Shown: piece by piece, positions 22,101-33,292 of the stretch
Numbering within the stretch: position 1 is the first letter of the stretch
Layout: each line of letters starts with the position of its first letter
DNA from: Micractinium sp. NFX-FRZ
Lineage: Eukaryota > Chlorophyta > Trebouxiophyceae > Chlorellales > Chlorellaceae
DNA length: 64,000 bases
Direction of reading: 5' to 3'
Assembly: GCA_029339195.1 (NCBI GenBank)
Contig: JAPTJF010000026.1
Coordinates: forward strand, 124,001-188,000
Made by a program: the position numbers and the translations under genes
Notes under the pieces: model-generated
The model's input: the letters and a program-made list of their open reading frames with translations, nothing else
Told to the model about the DNA's origin: nothing
Databases searched by the model: none

Positions 22101-25100
22101 GCAATGCACACCGCTGCCGCACACACAAATAAACACACATTTAGCACCCACCTGGTACCCCGCATCCTCGTACAGGTTGGCAGCCTTGGCCACGTAGTTG
22201 ACCTGCGGTGATAAGGTTGGGGCACGCACAGATGTTGAGGCGCAAGACACAGATTCCTGGTGGAATTGAAACACCGTGGCGCACACCCGCGGCTGACACG
22301 ACACACCTATGCTGCTGCATCGAGGCTCAACAAAGCAGCCCTACCAGCCCAACCAGCCGCCCAGCACACCTGGGTGCGCCCCACCAGTGCCTCCGGCTGC
22401 AGCCACCACTGCCACCCGCGCCAAAACAAGAACGAACAACGACAGCAGGCCAGCTCCAACCAGCCCCCCAGCTCCCACCTGAGTGGGCACCACCAGCGCC
22501 TCGCTCTGCCGCAGCAGCGGTGCGTCCCAGGAGGCCGCCACGCCCGATGCAGCTGGCAGGGAGTCCAGGAACGCGTCCACGTGCGCTGCGGGGCGGAAGG
22601 GAGGTGCACAGAAGCAAGGCAGGAAAGAGGCTGTGAGTGCACGAGACTGGCGGAGCAAGAGGTGAGGAGAGGCGTCAAGGGAGGCTTCCACATGGCCTGC
22701 CCAGGCAGCGAGGAAGGGAAGTGGGATGCAGGGTGAACAGCACGCCAGAGCATCCTGCACGCTTGGGAGGCAGGGCAGGGGCAGGGCAGGCGGGGCGGGG
22801 AGCCTGCTGGGCTTCAGCGGCGGCACGTCACAGCGCATCACGGCTGCCTTTGTGCCCCTTGTGTGCGCTGCGTCAAAGCGCCTGCCCAGCACGCACCCGT
22901 CGCCAGGCGCAGCGTGTTCTCGTCGCCCGTCATGTTGACCAGCACGCCCTTGCGCTGCAGCAGGGACTTGCTGCAGGGCGGGAGGGAGGAGCGTGCGCAA
23001 GGCAGGGGTGGTTGCTGGGCAGGGCGGGGCGAGGCGCCAAGAGCCCTGCTGCTACAGGGCGGGGCAGGCCGGGTGGCAGGCAGCATCCTTCGATGGCTTG
23101 CCGGCCGGCATACGCCCGCCTGCCTACCCCATGAGTTGTACCGGCCAACGCACCCAACAGGGCTTCCCGCACTTTCACAAAAAAAACCGACAAGCTACCC
23201 TTCCATGCACCCACTGGAAGGCCTCCAGACCTGGCTGAACTGCGCTCGCTACAACCCACTCCGCCAGCTGTGCAGCCAAGCATTGGGCAGCCACCCACAC
23301 ACCTGGCAGGCAGCCGGGGCAAGCACACAGCGCCCTTTCTTCCTTTGCTAGCAAAGCCCCCTGCTCTAGGCGCCCGCCCTCCCCCTCATCAAGCACACAG
23401 CACCTTCCGGTTTCCCGCCAAACCGAGCCCCCCAAACCACGACTGATAACAAACATCGCACAGCCAGCCACCCACCGGATGGCCTCCAGGTCCGCCTGCA
23501 CCCCCTCCCAGTCGCCGTCCACGCGCGCCACCAGGGCGCGAATGTAATCAAGGTAGCTGATGCCGCCCATCTGCTCGCTGGCCCACCCCGCCGTGCTGCG
23601 CTGCGCGTCCAGGCGGCTGCCCGCAAAGCTGTGCCCCGCGCCCACCACGCCCGCCTCCAGGCTGCTCTTGGTCTCAAGCACCATCTGCGGGGGTGCAAAG
23701 GAGATGGATTGGCAGCGGGTAGAGGGCATGCAGTAATCAGCTCGTCTGAAACCTCCCAGCTGCTCACCAGTGCCATTGGCGGGGGCGGGCGGAAGCATAG
23801 TGCATACGCCTGCGCCCATGCCCATGCACGCACCCGTGCATGCGCACCGTGCACGCCCGCCTGCACACGCACGCGGCCCGCCGCCTCACAACCACACACA
23901 GTCAGGCCCACCTGCTTGAAGCGCTCGCGGTCGTCGAGGCGGGCGGTGAGCAGGATGTCGCGTGCAATGTCCAGCATGTCACCGGCCTTGTCAGCCATCG
24001 CCTTGCCGCGCACCTGAGCCGGAGACAGCGGGAGGACAGCACAGGCGAGGCAGGAATGAAGGGAGCAGGGTGGGAGGGGAGCTTGGGCAGGTCGCCAGCG
24101 TGGTTGGCCGTGCCAGCACATCAGCACACATCAGCACACACACCATGCCAACTCAGCACACACACACCCTGCCACCTCAGCACGGTGCCAGCTCACCGTG
24201 ACAGCACACACGCCCTGCCAGCTCAGCACACACCCCTGCCAGCTCAGCCCGGTGCCAGCTCACCGTGACGTACGCCACCGGCTCGTCGGTGCCCCTCTTG
24301 TTCATGACAGAGGGGGACACGCTGAGACCGCCCGTCTTGCGGCCAATGCGCTCGGTCAGCTCGATGAAGCTCTCCTGGGCGGTGCCCATCTGGGTCAGGC
24401 AGCTGCGCATTATGGGAGGGAGAAGGAAGGGGGAGGGGTGTTTGCTCCGTCAGCTCGATGAAGCCCTCCTGGGCGGTGCCCATCTGGGTCAGGCAGCTGC
24501 GTGGTTGGGAGCGGGGTGTGGCAGAAAGCACAACGTTTGCAGGGCAAAGCGCAGCGGGCAGAGCATCTCGCCGCAGCACAGCGCCATGGCAGCGGGCGCA
24601 TGCACGCGCGCCCGTCCGGCCGCGGTCTCACCGGCAGAAGAGGGGGACGAGGGGGAGGAGGTCGCGGGGGAGGGGGCGCATGTCCAGGGCAATGTCCAGG
24701 TAGAGCACGTCGTTGGTAAACAGGTCATGGGACAGGATGGTGGCGCCACCTGCAGGGAGAGGCATGTGAAGAGAGGAAGGGAGCAGGGCGGGTGTGCTGA
24801 GGGCCGATGCCCGGGTGGAGGATGGCGCTGGTAGGAGAGGTTGTGGGGCAGGATGGCGGCGCCGCCGGTATACAAGGGAGGGATTAGAGTGTGTTTAGGG
24901 GAGCGGACGGGGTGAGTGCACACAGGGCAACGGCAGATGTGTTGTGGCCCGGGAGAGCAGGGAGCAGGCAGGCACCGATGGTTGTTGCGGGCACGGCAGG
25001 CGTGCAGGTACTGAGGGTTGTTGGGGGCACCGGCAGAGAAAGTGTGGGAGCCGGGCCCCTAGTGCACAACAGCTGGCCCACCTGCTGCCTCAGAGATGGC

Positions 25101-28100
25101 GGTGGGGATGGTGGTGATCTTGGTGGGGATGTCTGCGGGAGGGGGGAGGGAGGGCAGGGGGAGGGAGGGCAGGGGGAGGGGTGCAGGTGTGTGTCAAGCA
25201 GACAACAGCCTGTGGCAAGCGTGGCGGGGTGGACGGGGGAGCCGGGCACGAGCGCTGGCAAGGCAGGCAGGCAAAAGGCACGCCTGCCTGGCTGGCTGTC
25301 TGGGCTGACTGGCTGCTCGACTGCTGCTCAGCGCCGCCTGCCCCGCCCCACGCTGCCCCCACAATGCCCCGCCCGCCCGCCAGCCTCCACCCACCGCTGA
25401 GCTTGAGGGAGGGGATGCATGTGAGGGCGTCCGGGCTGTCGGGCGTCTCCTGCTTCTCCTTGAGCTCCTGCAGCAGCAGCAGCAGCAGCAGCAGCAGCAC
25501 AAGGGGGGGTGAGAGAGTGGGGTGAGAGCCAGGCCGCAGGGCAACAGAAAATACTAAAAGTGCCGGGGCGAGCCTCGCGATCAACTCCTGCTCCTGCCCC
25601 AGCTGTAGTGTAGCAACAAACAATAGAGGGGGGAGGATGGCCTGCTGGGTGGCCCTGCTGTGCCCAGCATGCCACAAGGACCAGCCATAGGCCATTTGGT
25701 GCCTTGGCCAACCCCCCCAGCAGTACAACCTGTGTCCCACAGGTTGCAAGGGCTGCCACGGCACCCAGCTTGCTTCATCCAAGCCACCACCCGCTGCACG
25801 GCAGCCTGCCACACGCGTCCCTTAATCAATCAATCAATCCTTAAGCAGCGCCAGGCTCAAACCCCCAACACCTGCACCCTTGATTTTGCACCTCAGCCCC
25901 CGCTGTGCCCAGCCTGCCACAGGACCCTCTGTCGCTCAAACACATAGGCCACCCGATGGTAGGTGCAACCCACCTTGGTGGACTCCACCACCTCCTCCAA
26001 GTCCTGCTCCCCCATGCCGGCGCGCACGGTCTGCAAGCCGGCCAGCAAACGAGGGCAGCAAGCGTGCGTTGGTGTGCAGAGTGGGCGGGCGCCGGGCATG
26101 GCTGCCGGCTGTGGCTGTGGACGACACCTGTGCAGCCACCCCCCGCCTTCCCCCACCCACCGGCACCTGCTGGTGCTGCCCCCTCTGCCAGCTCAGCCTA
26201 GAGTCCCGCCCATCCCCGCCCACCCTGCCCAACACCCGGACAAGCAGCAAGCAAGCCACAACAGAGCAGTGTGATCCACAGTCCACCTGCCGCCGCTGCT
26301 GCGCAGGCTCCTCAATTTGCCTTCCCCCTTCCCTTTGCTTTGCGCACACACTCTGCCTGCCTCGCGCACAACGCACCCCCACGCCCCCGTGGTTGCACCG
26401 CCGCCCCGCCCCCACCTGCAGGCGTGCCACCTCCTTCTCCTCGATCGCATCCCCCAGCTGCGCGTCGGGGCGCAGCTCCACGGTCACCCTGTGCGGGTTG
26501 TCCAGCAGGAACTTGCGGATGAGGGGGCCAAACACGTCCTCCCCGGCGGCCAGCCGCGCCTTGAACTTCTCCAGGTCGTCCTGCCACTTGAGGGGCTGGA
26601 ACGGGTCGCGGTCGTAGATCCAGGCTGCACGCCAAGCGGGGCACGCCAGTCAAAGCAGGAAGGTGATTAGGAACGGCTGTACATTTGGATTTGGGTTCAA
26701 ATTGCAGGTTGCGAGGTCGTGCGCCGCAAGCGTGGAGCTCAACTTGAGGGGGAAGCAAGCAGCACAGCAGGCGCAGCATGACCACAGCAGGACCCCAGCA
26801 GGCACAGCAGGCAGCGCGGCAGGAGCGCAGCAAGCACAGCGCGCCACCCACCCGACATGGAGCGCAGCATGAGGGAGAGGCCGCGCGGGAAGCGGCCAGT
26901 GTTGTTCTCGCTGCAGGGAGGGCAGGAGGCACGGGGGCAGGGCCAGGGTGAAGCACGCGGCTGCGATAACGCTCCGTCAAGCGCTTGGGTGTTTGAAGTA
27001 AGCACAACCAAAGCATGCTGGGGCGGGTGCCAGTGCAAAGGCCCACTCCTCCCCGCCGCCCGGTGCACTCTCCGTCTTCACACCTCCCTCGACCCCCTAT
27101 TTGTTTTTCCCTTGCCACTCGATGTCCTCCACCCCCCAGCCTCACCGCAGGCTGAACTCGATCGTGTTGACCGCCGCCTCCACCGCCGACTGGCTGAACC
27201 CCTCGCCCTCCAGCCGCTCCAGGGTCTGCAGGATAAGGGCCTCCACCTTGGCAGAGTCCTCCTCCTTGACGCCCTGCAGGCCGACAGAGCAATGACGCAC
27301 AAGAAACAGGGTGTGTGTGGGGCCAGGGTCAGCATGGAGAGGGGCTCCAGCTGGTGAAGGGCTCCTCCTCCTGGACGCCCTGCAGCAGCCGAGGAACGCG
27401 GAAGAGGCGAGGGAAGAGCGAGGTGTGGTATGGAAGTGTGCAGGGCCTGCGGGAGGGGGGGTCCAGCTGGGCAGACCCCTCCTCCTTGGCGCGTCCTCCA
27501 AAGGAAGTGGAAGGAGTGACGTGAGGGGAAGCGCTTCTCTGCTGGGGCAGCGAGCAGAAGCCGCATGCACTATGGCACACCTGACGCGGCTGCCCTGGCT
27601 CCCGCCCCCACCACCCCACTCTTGAGGCCCAGGCTGCACTGCGGCTGGCGCAGCGCACCCTCGAGCCCCTCTCCCCCCCACACAACCCTTCAGTGCACCC
27701 CGCACCTTGAGGCCCAGGCTGAACACGGGCTGGCGCAGCTCATCCTCGATGCCTCCGCCGATGATGCTCTCCCCCAGCCCGCTGTCGTTCAGCGCCTTGC
27801 GCAGCGGGGAGGCCGAGGTGCCCAGCATCAGGTAGTTGAGGAAGCCCAGGGCCTGGCGGAGGGGAGCAGCGGGAGGAGGAGCAGGGGCACTGTGTTAGCC
27901 CATGGCAAGCGCAACATGCAGGGAGGGTCTTAAGGGAGGCCGAGGCGCCCAGCATCAGGTAGTTGAGGAAGCCCAGGGCCTGGGGGAGGGGAGCGGGAGG
28001 AGGAGGAGCAGGGGCAGCTGTGTTAGCCTCCGGCAAGCGCGACATGCAGGTTGACACAGAGAGAAGAGCCTTGATACATGAAGAATGCCGCCCTTCCCAT

Positions 28101-31100
28101 GCATGATCGTGGAACACCAACAGGCACTGTCTCGCTGAAACCACAGCAGCCCCCCCCCCGCCTCACCAGCTCGGTCTCTGGGTCTAGCGGCTCCTCGGCC
28201 GGCACCCATCACACCAGTAGTCTAGCAGCCACCCCCACCCCCACCCCCCACCCCGCCTCACCAGCTCGGTCTCCAGGTCCAGCGGCTCCTCTGTCAGCAC
28301 CCAGTTGATGGAGACAAACGCCTTGGGCTCGCCTCCCTCCTCGCTGCCCTCGCCCGCAGCGTAGTGGTCCACCACACGCCGCGGCTCCTGCGGGTGGAGG
28401 AGGGGGAAAGGAGGGTGGCGGTGGGGGAGGGCAGGCGGTGGCGAGGGGCGGCGCAAGGGTTGGGGAGGGCTGTGGGGGTGCGTGGCAGCAGCGGGCGGCG
28501 TGCCGGGGAGCGGGTCGCGGCCAGGGAGGGAGCGCTGCTGCTGCGGCTGGCATCTGCCGGGGGCACATCCCGGCGGCACGCCAGTGGCTGCTTCCTGCTT
28601 CATCCTCTGCACCTTTCTCCTCCTCCCCCTCCTCTGCCCCCCTCCTCTGCCCCCCACGCGTGCGTGCCCCACCTTGAACAGCGGCTGCGGCTTGACGGAG
28701 GAGTCGACGGGGCGCGCCTCAAACTCCTGCAGATAGGCGTCCACCACGCGCAGGCGCTCCTCCACTGCACAAAGTGGCGTGGGGAAGACATGAGCGGTGA
28801 AGCAAACAGGAGAGAGATGCAAGGAGACGAAGGAGGGAATGCGAGTGTTGAGCATGAGTGATGTGAGTTTTGCTGAAATGGGCGCCTGCAACCACGTGCA
28901 CCCACTCCACTGTGCCCCGCTCCGCCCCGCCCGCCCCACCCACCCGGGTCGTCTCCGTAGAACCAGAAGCGGGCGTTGGAGGGGTGGTAGTAGTCGCCGT
29001 AAAACTTCTGCACGTTGCAGGGGATGCGGAAAAGGTTGGCGACGGCAGTTAGTGCTCAGTCAAAGCAGGGGCTGGGACAGGGGAGGGGTGAGACTGGCCG
29101 CTGTAGCACTTCTGCAGGTAACAAGAAATTGGACGTGAAAATACGCACCCCCACGCCTCACACGGACTGTGTGCTAACGCTGTGCAATCTGAATGTCTTG
29201 CCTGGAACTCCTGGCGGGATGAGGTCCCCGCTGACATCGACACACGCGCCCCCAAACCGCTGCTCAGGAAGTGACCCCACGCCTCAAACACTGTTGACGT
29301 TATTGGACCTCCTTGCCTGGAACTCTTGGAAGGTGAGGTCAGGGCTGGCCGGTGACGTCAGACATGCGCACCCCCACACCCTCTACCAGACGGAGCACGT
29401 GGTTCAACTGAACCTGCCCACCCACCTGGAACTCCTGGAAGGTGAGGTCGGGGATGGCCACCGGGTCGCCGCCGCTGTCCTCCACATATGTGTTGTCGGG
29501 GAAGAGGGCGGTCTGGGTGACGCGGCCGTTGACGGAGTCGGGAGAGGAGTAGACGCCCTTCATCTCGTTGAACACGACGCCCTTGAAGGTCAGGGGGGCC
29601 TGCTGGGTGTGTGGAGGGAGGGAGAGGCAGGCAGTTGCGCAGCAATGGTTTGGGGTGAATGCAGGGGGGTGAGTGGACGCTCCGTGCTCTGCCTCCCCAT
29701 ACAACCTGGCCCTGCCTGCCCCCTCCCCGCCTGCCCGACGATAGATCTGAACAAAATAGTGCCGCAGCTCAACTCCTGGCCGTCCCGCTCAGTGCGCCAC
29801 GGTGCTCCTCGGCCACCCCCGCACACTGAACACTCCTCCACAAAGGGCGGTACATGGCAGGCAGTACACCCCAGCCCGCCCGCCCACCCAGCTCCCTTGT
29901 CGTCCAGCTCCAGGTGCCAGCTCAGCCACACGACACCCGTTCCCCGTGCTACATGGCAGGCGGTACACCCCGCGGTACCATGGCAGGCGGTACACTCCCA
30001 CACCCACCTCCTTGTCGTCCAGCTCCAGGTGCCAGCCCTCCTGGGCAAAGATGAGGGGGTCCTCCACGCAGCGCGGGTGGAACACGGCGTCCAGGTACAC
30101 GTCAACCAGGTTGTAAAAGTCCTGCAGGTTGGTGCTGGCCACCTGCAAGGATGGAAGGGTAACGAGTGGGAGGCAGGGNNNNNNNNNNNNNNNNNNNNNN
30201 NNNNNNNNNNNNNNNNNNNNNNNNNNNNNNNNNNNNNNNNNNNNNNNNNNNNNNNNNNNNNNNNNNNNNNNNNNNNNNAGGGCTGGTTGTAAAAGTCCTG
30301 CAGGTTGGTGCTGGCCACCTGCAAGGATGGAAGGGTAACGAGTGGGAGGCAGGGAGGGCTGGTTGTAAAAGTCCTGCAGGTTGGTGCTGGCCACCTGCAA
30401 GGATGGAAGGGTAACGAGTGGGAGGCAGGGAAGGCTGGTTGTAAAAGTGCTGCAGGCTGGTGCTGGCCACCTGCAAGGATGGAAGGGTAACGAGTGGGAG
30501 GCAGGGAAGGCTGGTTGTGAAAGTCCTGCAGGCTGGTGCTGGCCACCTGCGGCGGCGGGGTGGGGGGGGACAGCGGAGGCGTGTGGATGATGAGAGGAGG
30601 AGTGAGGGGGGAGGGTCTAGCCGGATGAGACCAGCCCAGCAGATTGATTGGTGGTGCTGGCCGGCCGCCGGGTACGACGGACCAATGCCTTGGCAGGTGC
30701 AGAGGGCTCGCTGAGGAGGAGGGGTGGTGAGCAAGTTCTGGCGCTGCCCTGCCTGCTGTGCCTGCTGTGCCTGCTGCGGGCGCCCTCCTCTCACCGGGTA
30801 GCAGGTGCGGTCGGGGTAGGTGAAGGCGTTGAGGAAGGTGTTCAGGCTGCCCTTCATCAGCTCCACAAACGGCTCCTGAAAAAAGAGTGTGTGACGGGGA
30901 GGGAAGTGGTGTGAGAGTGGGGGTGAGGGAGCAGGGCAGGGTTTAGGTTTATGTGCAGCAGCTCCACAAACGGCTGAGCTTGCAGGGACGGGGACTAGGG
31001 GGGGCGGGCGGGTTTTGAGGGCGGTCGAGTGACAGGAGGGGCAGCAAGAGGGTGCCAGGCAGAGATGGACAGCGGGATGGGGAGGAGGGAGGAGGAAGAG

Positions 31101-32907
31101 AGAAAGACCAGGGCAGGGAGCACCGAGAGCGGCATGAAGAACAGGGCAGCGCACAGCAAGGGCGCCACTGCCAGCGCAGGGGCAGCCCTGCGCGCTGCAC
31201 ACCAGCCCAGCGCCCAGCCCCGGCGCGGTGCCCCCCTGCCGCCCTACCAACCCCGCCCGCCCATCAATTCATGTCCACGCCGCACGTCAACCCCTCCCCT
31301 GCCTCTCCCCCCCACACACCTTGATTGGGTACTTGCGGCTGCCGCACAGCACGCTGTGCTCCAGGATGTGCGGCACGCCCCGGCTGTTGGCCACAGGCGT
31401 CCTGCGGGCGCCGGATAGGGATCAGATAAAAGGGTTTAGAGTGCGCAGTGTTCAGGGTGCATGCCCCTGATGGTCCCCGGCTGTTGGCCACAGGCGTCCT
31501 TCGGGCGCCAGGGCAGGGGGGCAGGCCAGGCGTGCAGGCGTCATGAGGCGGCTGCAGTGAAGAGGCGCACGCTGCGGGACCTGCAGCAGCACAGGCACGC
31601 TCCAGCGGCCCCAGCTGCCAGCCTGGCGCACCACGACAGATCACAGCAACGCAGCACAGCAGCCCACCCTAAAACTACTGACCTCCACGTAGGCGCAGCA
31701 CCAAACCATCGCTCCACATAGTCGCAGCAACAAACCATTGTTCACAATGCAAACAACTGGCTGTATGCTGACGGCTCGGCTCGTCCACCCACCTGAAGGT
31801 CACCCCACAGGCCTTGGCCTCATCCGATGCACTACCACACCATGAACAGTGGACACACGGGCAGTGCACCACAGCAGCAGCAGCAGGGCCCCACCTGAAG
31901 GTCACCCCAAACGTCTTGTTCTCGTCCGAGTTGATCACGCTCATCAGCTGGGCGCCGGTGCGGTCGTGGCGGTACAGCAGCACCTGCCGGGGGCAGATGC
32001 AGCCATGGCAGGCAGTCCTGGATTTGTGCTGTCGCGGTGGCGGCGCAGCAGCACCCCAGCGGGCGGTGCAGTGCTGGACGGGCAGTAACTGTGTGAAGCG
32101 CTGGCTGAGCGAAAGGATCGGCCTGAGCCCCCGCAGCGGCTCATCTGCCCGCCGTGTGCACCCACCACAGCCCCCTGCCCCTGTGGCCCCAGCCCCGGTG
32201 CCCCGTGCCAGCCGGGAGGCAGCGCACTCCGGCCCCTACAAATTGAAGCTCCGCCAGTGATCCGCCCCCAGCCTGCCCGCCTCTGGCCACCCAGTTCTGC
32301 CCAGCTCAGCCCCCGGCTGCAATGGTAACACATGCACACACCTGTGAGGCGTACTCGGGCACGTACTGCTCCTCCACCAGAGAGAAGCCGTGCAGCTTCT
32401 GAGCCCCAGGGGTGGTCTGCGCCTGCAGCACGACAGGTGCGGCAGCAGAACGTCAGCGCAGCAGGTGATGACTAGGCGTCCAGATGGCAGGCCGGCGGCG
32501 GGGACAGTAGCATGGTGCAGCCAGCGTGCACACAGGGCGGATGGCCACGGGGCAGGGCATATGTCGAGCACGGGGCAGTTGCGTGTGCATGAGGCGACAC
32601 GCAGGCCTGAGCCTTCCTAGAGCCCACCACGGCAGGCAGCCCGTGCGCTCACCTCGGCGGGCGCAGCCACCGCTGACACGCGGGCCACCTGCTGGCGTGC
32701 GGCCGGCATGCTGCGCCGCAGCAGGCCGAAAGCCTTCAGCTGCGCCGGCACAAAGGCGGCGCCGCGGAACTGGCCTGCCGCCGAGCGCAGCAGGCTGCTG
32801 CTGCCCTGCAGCCGCTGAGCGGCCGGGCGCACCGCCCCCCTGGCGGCGGCGGCAGCGGCGGTGGCCGCGCCAGTGCTGCTGCCCACACAGAGGGCACGGC
32901 TGAGCAT
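19162..32907 (-). CDS. PREP1: Presequence protease PreP, M16C zinc metalloprotease
   Basis: Thirty exons from 32907 (ATG) to 19162 encode 1071 residues, the usual PreP length (about 1000-1080). The enzyme degrades cleaved targeting peptides in mitochondria and chloroplasts. Residues 1-85 are Ala/Arg/Ser-rich, a transit peptide. The inverted zinc site HILEH is at 153-157 (ligands H153 and H157, catalytic E156) and the distal ligand is E253 in FNEMKGVYS, the same 96-residue spacing as in plant PreP1. R923 and Y929 (RVVGGAY) match the C-terminal substrate-binding pair. Exon ranges, 5' to 3': 32653-32907, 32342-32422, 31895-31983, 31320-31401, 30795-30875, 30008-30142, 29426-29599, 28944-29007, 28673-28764, 28262-28387, 27706-27852, 27146-27273, 26852-26910, 26416-26624, 25974-26030, 25395-25467, 25082-25132, 24632-24749, 24264-24402, 23912-24013, 23476-23684, 22897-22970, 22479-22585, 22152-22202, 21680-21738, 21276-21394, 20674-20772, 20190-20259, 19663-19760, 19162-19229. 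All phases agree. Many introns hold duplicated exon edges. Confidence 0.95.
20921..20996. repeat. 10-base minisatellite (ACTCCTTCCT) in PreP intron
   Basis: Seven perfect units plus a partial one. The unit is pure pyrimidine apart from one A on the plus strand, so the PreP pre-mRNA carries a purine-rich run. Confidence 0.95.
24355..24508. repeat. Duplicated 5' edge of PreP exon 19
   Basis: A stretch of about 52 bases at 24357-24408 (the first part of exon 19 with its AG acceptor) recurs at about 24451-24502, offset 94, with one mismatch inside the exonic part (codes Gly for Ser). The upstream copy has an intact acceptor but no donor. Confidence 0.9.
27621..27745. repeat. Duplicated 3' edge of PreP exon 11
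   Basis: The last part of exon 11 ([11 protein letters not shown] region, 27706-27740) recurs at 27621-27655, offset 85, with several mismatches and a small deletion. Confidence 0.8.
27808..28048. repeat. Duplicated 5' edge of PreP exon 11 plus intron
   Basis: About 110 bases (27808-27920), covering the start of exon 11, its acceptor and the neighbouring intron, recur at about 27935-28048 (offset 127) with roughly 90% identity. Both copies keep an AG acceptor. Confidence 0.9.
28161..28300. repeat. Duplicated 3' edge of PreP exon 10
   Basis: The end of exon 10 and its GT donor (28256-28300) recur at 28161-28208, offset 95, with a few substitutions. The copy keeps the donor. Confidence 0.85.
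29140..29470. repeat. Triplicated 3' edge of PreP exon 7
   Basis: The exon 7 donor edge (about 29425-29465) is present in two more degraded copies, at about 29201-29240 and 29316-29350 (offsets 109 and 115). Surrounding bases also match, suggesting a decayed tandem of about 110 bases. Confidence 0.75.
30111..30560. repeat. 76-base tandem array of PreP exon 6 acceptor edge, with assembly gap
   Basis: Units start at 30286, 30362, 30438 and 30514, each 76 bases apart, and the genuine exon copy starts at 30111. Each unit carries, on the PreP strand, a TGCAG acceptor and about 33 bases of exon 6 ([11 protein letters not shown] or near it) followed by intron. The 100 N at 30179-30278 fall inside the array, so the copy number is unknown. 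Confidence 0.95.
30179..30278. other. Assembly gap (100 N)
   Basis: Exactly 100 N, the conventional unknown-length spacer, located in the tandem array next to PreP exon 6. Confidence 1.
31382..31510. repeat. Duplicated 5' edge of PreP exon 4
   Basis: The start of exon 4 with its acceptor (31382-31410) recurs at 31479-31508, offset 97, with one added base near the acceptor. Confidence 0.85.
31790..31912. repeat. Duplicated 3' edge of PreP exon 3
   Basis: The end of exon 3 and its donor (31892-31912) recur at 31790-31808, offset 102; similarity fades beyond. Confidence 0.75.
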
Positions 32908-33292
32908 TGAAGCGAGCCGGGCTGCCTTATCCAGCGTGCCAACAAAGGGCAAGGACGCTGGGCGAGTGGGTCGGAGGGGAAGCGTTCGAGGGGTTTGCGC
33001 CACCCACAGCCCGCGGCAAGCTGTGAGCCGATCTGAACTGTGCAGATGATGCAGATGATTTGGCTGCAGAGCGCCAGGTGAGGCTGGCTCATCGTGGGCA
33101 CTCCTGCTGCCAATGCTGCGCTCGCCACCTAGCTCCAAGCTCCCTGCCTAGTTTCCGTCCGTGTCGACGGATCACACAACGCGCTATTGTCAGAATTGGA
33201 AAGCCGCGATCTTGGCTGGCCAGGAGGAAGACCTCGATAGAGCGAAGGGCTCTTCTCAAGTCTCCTTCACCTGCAAACAGCTCACACGCACC
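32908..33292. promoter_or_regulatory. Divergent promoter region between PreP and heme lyase
   Basis: The two ATGs are 385 bases apart on opposite strands, so both promoters and both 5' UTRs must share this stretch. No TATA-like box is obvious. Both products act in mitochondria. Confidence 0.6.

Noticed and set aside
24449..24508. Second copy of PreP exon 19 start considered as the true exon
   Set aside because: It reads into intron sequence with no donor, while the copy at 24402 continues in frame through [12 protein letters not shown] to a proper donor.
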